Positions 61,800 to 64,000 of a stretch of 64,000 nucleotides of DNA are shown here, in pieces. Position numbers and translations under genes: made by a program. The notes under the pieces are model-generated. The model was not told where the DNA came from. It worked only from the letters and a program-made list of their open reading frames with translations, and made no database searches. The stretch is from Rhizobium sp. P38BS-XIX (lineage in GTDB: Bacteria > Pseudomonadota > Alphaproteobacteria > Rhizobiales > Rhizobiaceae): positions 124,001 to 188,000 of the forward strand of contig NZ_JABAIJ010000002.1 in NCBI RefSeq assembly GCF_012641435.1, given 5' to 3'. Positions within the stretch are counted from its first letter, which is position 1. Each line of letters starts with the position of its first letter.

Positions 61800-64000
61800 T
61801 TATTCGCCGTAAGGCAGCCAGATGGTTTTGGTCTGGCTGGCGCGGCGCAGGAATTCCGATCCCTGAGCCTGCCTCCAGTCGCGCAGCTTGCCATTGTCCA
61901 CCCAGGTTACTTTCAGATTTCCGGTCGAGGCGGCCTCGACCATGGCCGAACCGTCCGCGCTGCCGCAGTACCACACAGCGGAGATGTCATCGTGCTCGGC
62001 GAGCGTCCTGGCGAGAAGGTCACGTTCGCCGGTCAACAGATTGATGACGCCGTCAGGCACATCGGAGGTCTCGATCACCTGGTAAAGTCGAGCCGCGATT
62101 AGCGGATGGCTTTGGGAGGCAATGGCGACGACGCGGTTGCCAAGCGCGATCGCCGGCAGGATCAGCGAAATCAGCGAAAGGAGAGGCGCTTCGTCCGGCG
62201 CCACGATGCCAACTGTGCCGAAGGGTTCGTTGACTGTCATCGTCACATGGCGGGACTTGGTGGCCGTCACTGCGCCATCGAACTTGTCGGCCTGGGCGGC
62301 ATACCAGAAGGCGCGGCGGATAGTCAGTTCAACTTCCTCTTCCGGCTTTGGGCTGGCGCCGGTCGCTGCGAGTGCCGCCACGAACTCACCGCGGCGCTGG
62401 CTGAGGTTCTCGGCCAGAAAATAGAGCACTTGCGCACGGTTATGGGCCGTCACGCCACTCCAGGAGGTTGCCCTGTTGGCGGCTTCTACCGCATTTCGGA
62501 TATCTTTGCGGTTGGCGAGCGCCGCCTGACCGAGAACCTGGCCGCCCTTGCCCGTAACAGTATAGCTTTGTCCGCCGTCGGCGCGGACTTGCTTGCCGCC
62601 GATGTACAGCTTGGAGGTGACGTCGATATCCGCACCAACCTTGCCTGCAAAGGGCGTCACCAATGGCTTGAGAGACGGTTCCGGGCGAGGCTTCGCCTGC
62701 TTGTCGGAGGACAGGGTCAGATATTCGCCCATACCGGAGCGTCCGCCTTCGCGGCCGAAGCCACTTTCGCGGTAGCCGCCGAAGGGAGCTGCCGCGTCGA
62801 ACATGTTGGTGGCGTTGATCCATACGACGCCGGCCTTCACCTTGGCGGCAACTTCGATGGCGCGGTTGATGTTTTCCGACCAGACGGAGGCGGCGAGGCC
62901 GTAACGCGTGTCGTTGGCGAGAGCCACGGCTTCGTCGAGCGTGCGGAACGTGCCGCTGGTGGCGACCGGGCCGAAGATCTCGACCTGCGAGACCAGATGG
63001 GCAGCCGCCGTGCCGGTGAAGAAGCCGGGCGCACAGAAGGAGCCTTTCTTCGGAAGGTCGATCGGCGCGAGGTTCAACGTCGCGCCCTCTTCCTCACCCT
63101 TGGCGAGCAAGGTCTTGATCCGCGAAAGCTGCTTGGCCGAGACAACCGCGCCGATATCCATTGTCTTGTCGAGCGGATCGCCGACACGCAGCGAGGCCAT
63201 GCGGCTTTTCAGCTTATCGAAGAATTTCGGCGCAATGCCTTCCTGCACGAGGATGCGTGAGCCGGCGCAGCAGACTTCCCCTTGATTGAACCAGATTGCG
63301 TCGACAACACCTTCGACGGCTGCGTCCAGGTCGGCGTCCTCAAGCACTATGAAAGGCGACTTGCCGCCAAGCTCCAGGCTCAGCTTCTTTCCAGAGCCGG
63401 CGATCTGACGGCGGATGATCCGGCCGACGTCGGTCGAGCCTGTAAAGGCGACCTTGTCGACATCAGGATGACCGGCGATAGCCCCACCCGTCTCACCATC
63501 GCCGTGGACGATGTTGACGACGCCAGGGGGCAGGCCGATCTCCTCCAGCACCTCGCCGAACGCGCAGGCAGTCAGCGGCGTCAGGTCGGCGGGCTTGAGG
63601 ACGACGGTGTTGCCAGCGGCAAGGGCTGGGGCGATCTTCCAGGCGAGCATCAGCAGCGGGAAGTTCCAGGGGATGATCTGGCCACAGACGCCAACGGCGA
63701 TGTGGTTGGGGAATTCGTCGGAAAGAATCTCGGCCCAGCCGGCATGGTGGTAGAAATGGCGCGCGACGAGTGGAATGTCGATATCGCGAGTCTCACGAAT
63801 CGTCTTGCCGTTGTCCATCGTCTCCAGCACGGAGAAGAAGCGTTCGCGTTTCTGGATGTGTCGCGCGATGGCGTAAAGATACTTGGCGCGCTCATGAGCT
63901 GGCAGTGCTGACCATTTCGGGAAGGCGGCGCGAGCGGCATTTACGGCGGCCGAGACATCGTCGACCGTACCCTTGGCGATGCGGGCGATGATTTCGTCAG
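61800..64000 (-). CDS. Tandem-domain aldehyde dehydrogenase family protein (5' end beyond window)
   Basis: The gene enters from the right edge; the frame is open to base 64000, giving over 730 residues. The first domain is a complete catalytic aldehyde dehydrogenase: GQIIPWNFPLLMLAWKIAPA, Glu in LSLELGGKSPF, nucleophile Cys in FNQGEVCCAGSR, and PFGGYRESGFGREGG. After a linker (SLKPLVTPFAGKVG) comes a second, shorter domain resembling the N-terminal half of an ALDH (FGTVGIVAPDEAPLLSLISL, SDVPDGVINLLTG) that ends before any catalytic Cys. It would oxidise an aldehyde with NAD(P)+. The second domain is probably structural. The substrate is unknown. Confidence 0.9.
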   Translation of the reverse strand, partial: DEIIARIAKGTVDDVSAAVNAARAAFPKWSALPAHERAKYLYAIARHIQKRERFFSVLETMDNGKTIRETRDIDIPLVARHFYHHAGWAEILSDEFPNHIAVGVCGQIIPWNFPLLMLAWKIAPALAAGNTVVLKPADLTPLTACAFGEVLEEIGLPPGVVNIVHGDGETGGAIAGHPDVDKVAFTGSTDVGRIIRRQIAGSGKKLSLELGGKSPFIVLEDADLDAAVEGVVDAIWFNQGEVCCAGSRILVQEGIAPKFFDKLKSRMASLRVGDPLDKTMDIGAVVSAKQLSRIKTLLAKGEEEGATLNLAPIDLPKKGSFCAPGFFTGTAAAHLVSQVEIFGPVATSGTFRTLDEAVALANDTRYGLAASVWSENINRAIEVAAKVKAGVVWINATNMFDAAAPFGGYRESGFGREGGRSGMGEYLTLSSDKQAKPRPEPSLKPLVTPFAGKVGADIDVTSKLYIGGKQVRADGGQSYTVTGKGGQVLGQAALANRKDIRNAVEAANRATSWSGVTAHNRAQVLYFLAENLSQRRGEFVAALAATGASPKPEEEVELTIRRAFWYAAQADKFDGAVTATKSRHVTMTVNEPFGTVGIVAPDEAPLLSLISLILPAIALGNRVVAIASQSHPLIAARLYQVIETSDVPDGVINLLTGERDLLARTLAEHDDISAVWYCGSADGSAMVEAASTGNLKVTWVDNGKLRDWRQAQGSEFLRRASQTKTIWLPYGE

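Noticed and set aside
62106..63260. 384-codon plus-strand frame opposite the aldehyde dehydrogenase
   Set aside because: Gly/Arg/Glu-rich shadow frame with no ribosome binding site or domain.
1..64000. CRISPR array, rRNA operon or intact tRNA
   Set aside because: No regularly spaced repeats, ribosomal RNA sequence or cloverleaf-forming segment was noticed while reading both strands.

Overview
The window looks like a rhizobial alphaproteobacterium (Rhizobium/Agrobacterium group). The DNA is GC-rich. It carries an HWE-family LOV histidine kinase, a NasT/NasS-controlled nitrate assimilation operon, many sugar- and phosphate-ester ABC importers with LacI-type regulators, and IS66/IS3 debris. No rRNA, tRNA, CRISPR array or replication origin was seen. 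The assignment rests on gene content and family resemblance only.

Layout. 0-3.1 kb: an HD-GYP response regulator (c-di-GMP turnover) convergent with a soluble globin-coupled chemoreceptor. 3.3-11.4 kb: an accessory 'conflict' segment. It holds a GSU2403-type nucleotidyltransferase behind a perfect 19-bp inverted repeat, a very large tyrosine-recombinase-like protein, a HipBA kinase toxin-antitoxin pair, an orphan polymorphic-toxin tip joined in frame to a beta-helical immunity-like protein, RHS core debris, and a ParDE pair with palindromic operator candidates. 11.8-13.4 kb: a Bcr/CflA-like MFS exporter and an IS3 transposase remnant.

13.7-21.8 kb: a compact carbohydrate cluster (LacI regulator, RbsB/A/C-like importer, phosphotriesterase-homology hydrolase, glutamine-amidotransferase-like protein, PfkB kinase on the opposite strand, BtpA/SgcQ-like TIM barrel, cysteine-free TenA homologue). 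I do not recognise this gene combination as a described pathway; it is the best candidate here for an undescribed catabolic system. 22-23.8 kb: a PPP-family phosphatase and a Nudix protein with a damaged Nudix box.

23.8-39.3 kb: uptake and hydrolysis of phosphorylated organics. A Ugp-like importer with two ATPases, a HTH-only RpiR-type protein, an inositol-monophosphatase-family enzyme, an importer resembling the AfuABC sugar-phosphate transporter and a divergent LacI regulator with TTGCA-N6-TGCAA operators are followed by a Na/Pi cotransporter (Pho-box candidate upstream), a second Nudix hydrolase and a class B acid phosphatase. 39.3-48.7 kb: a gene-sparse, eroded stretch with a YcxB-like protein, a small HNH-like protein, a membrane chemoreceptor, a PAS-only protein, a LOV-HWE kinase, a GntR regulator and an autotransporter fragment.

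48.8-59.5 kb: nitrate assimilation. nasT-nasS precede a canonical sigma-54 promoter and a leader with a terminator hairpin, then a nitrate transporter, nirB, nirD, nitrate reductase, cysG and a small membrane protein, nearly all translationally coupled. 59.8-61.2 kb: an internally deleted IS66 element. 61.8-64.0 kb: a tandem-domain aldehyde dehydrogenase running off the right edge.
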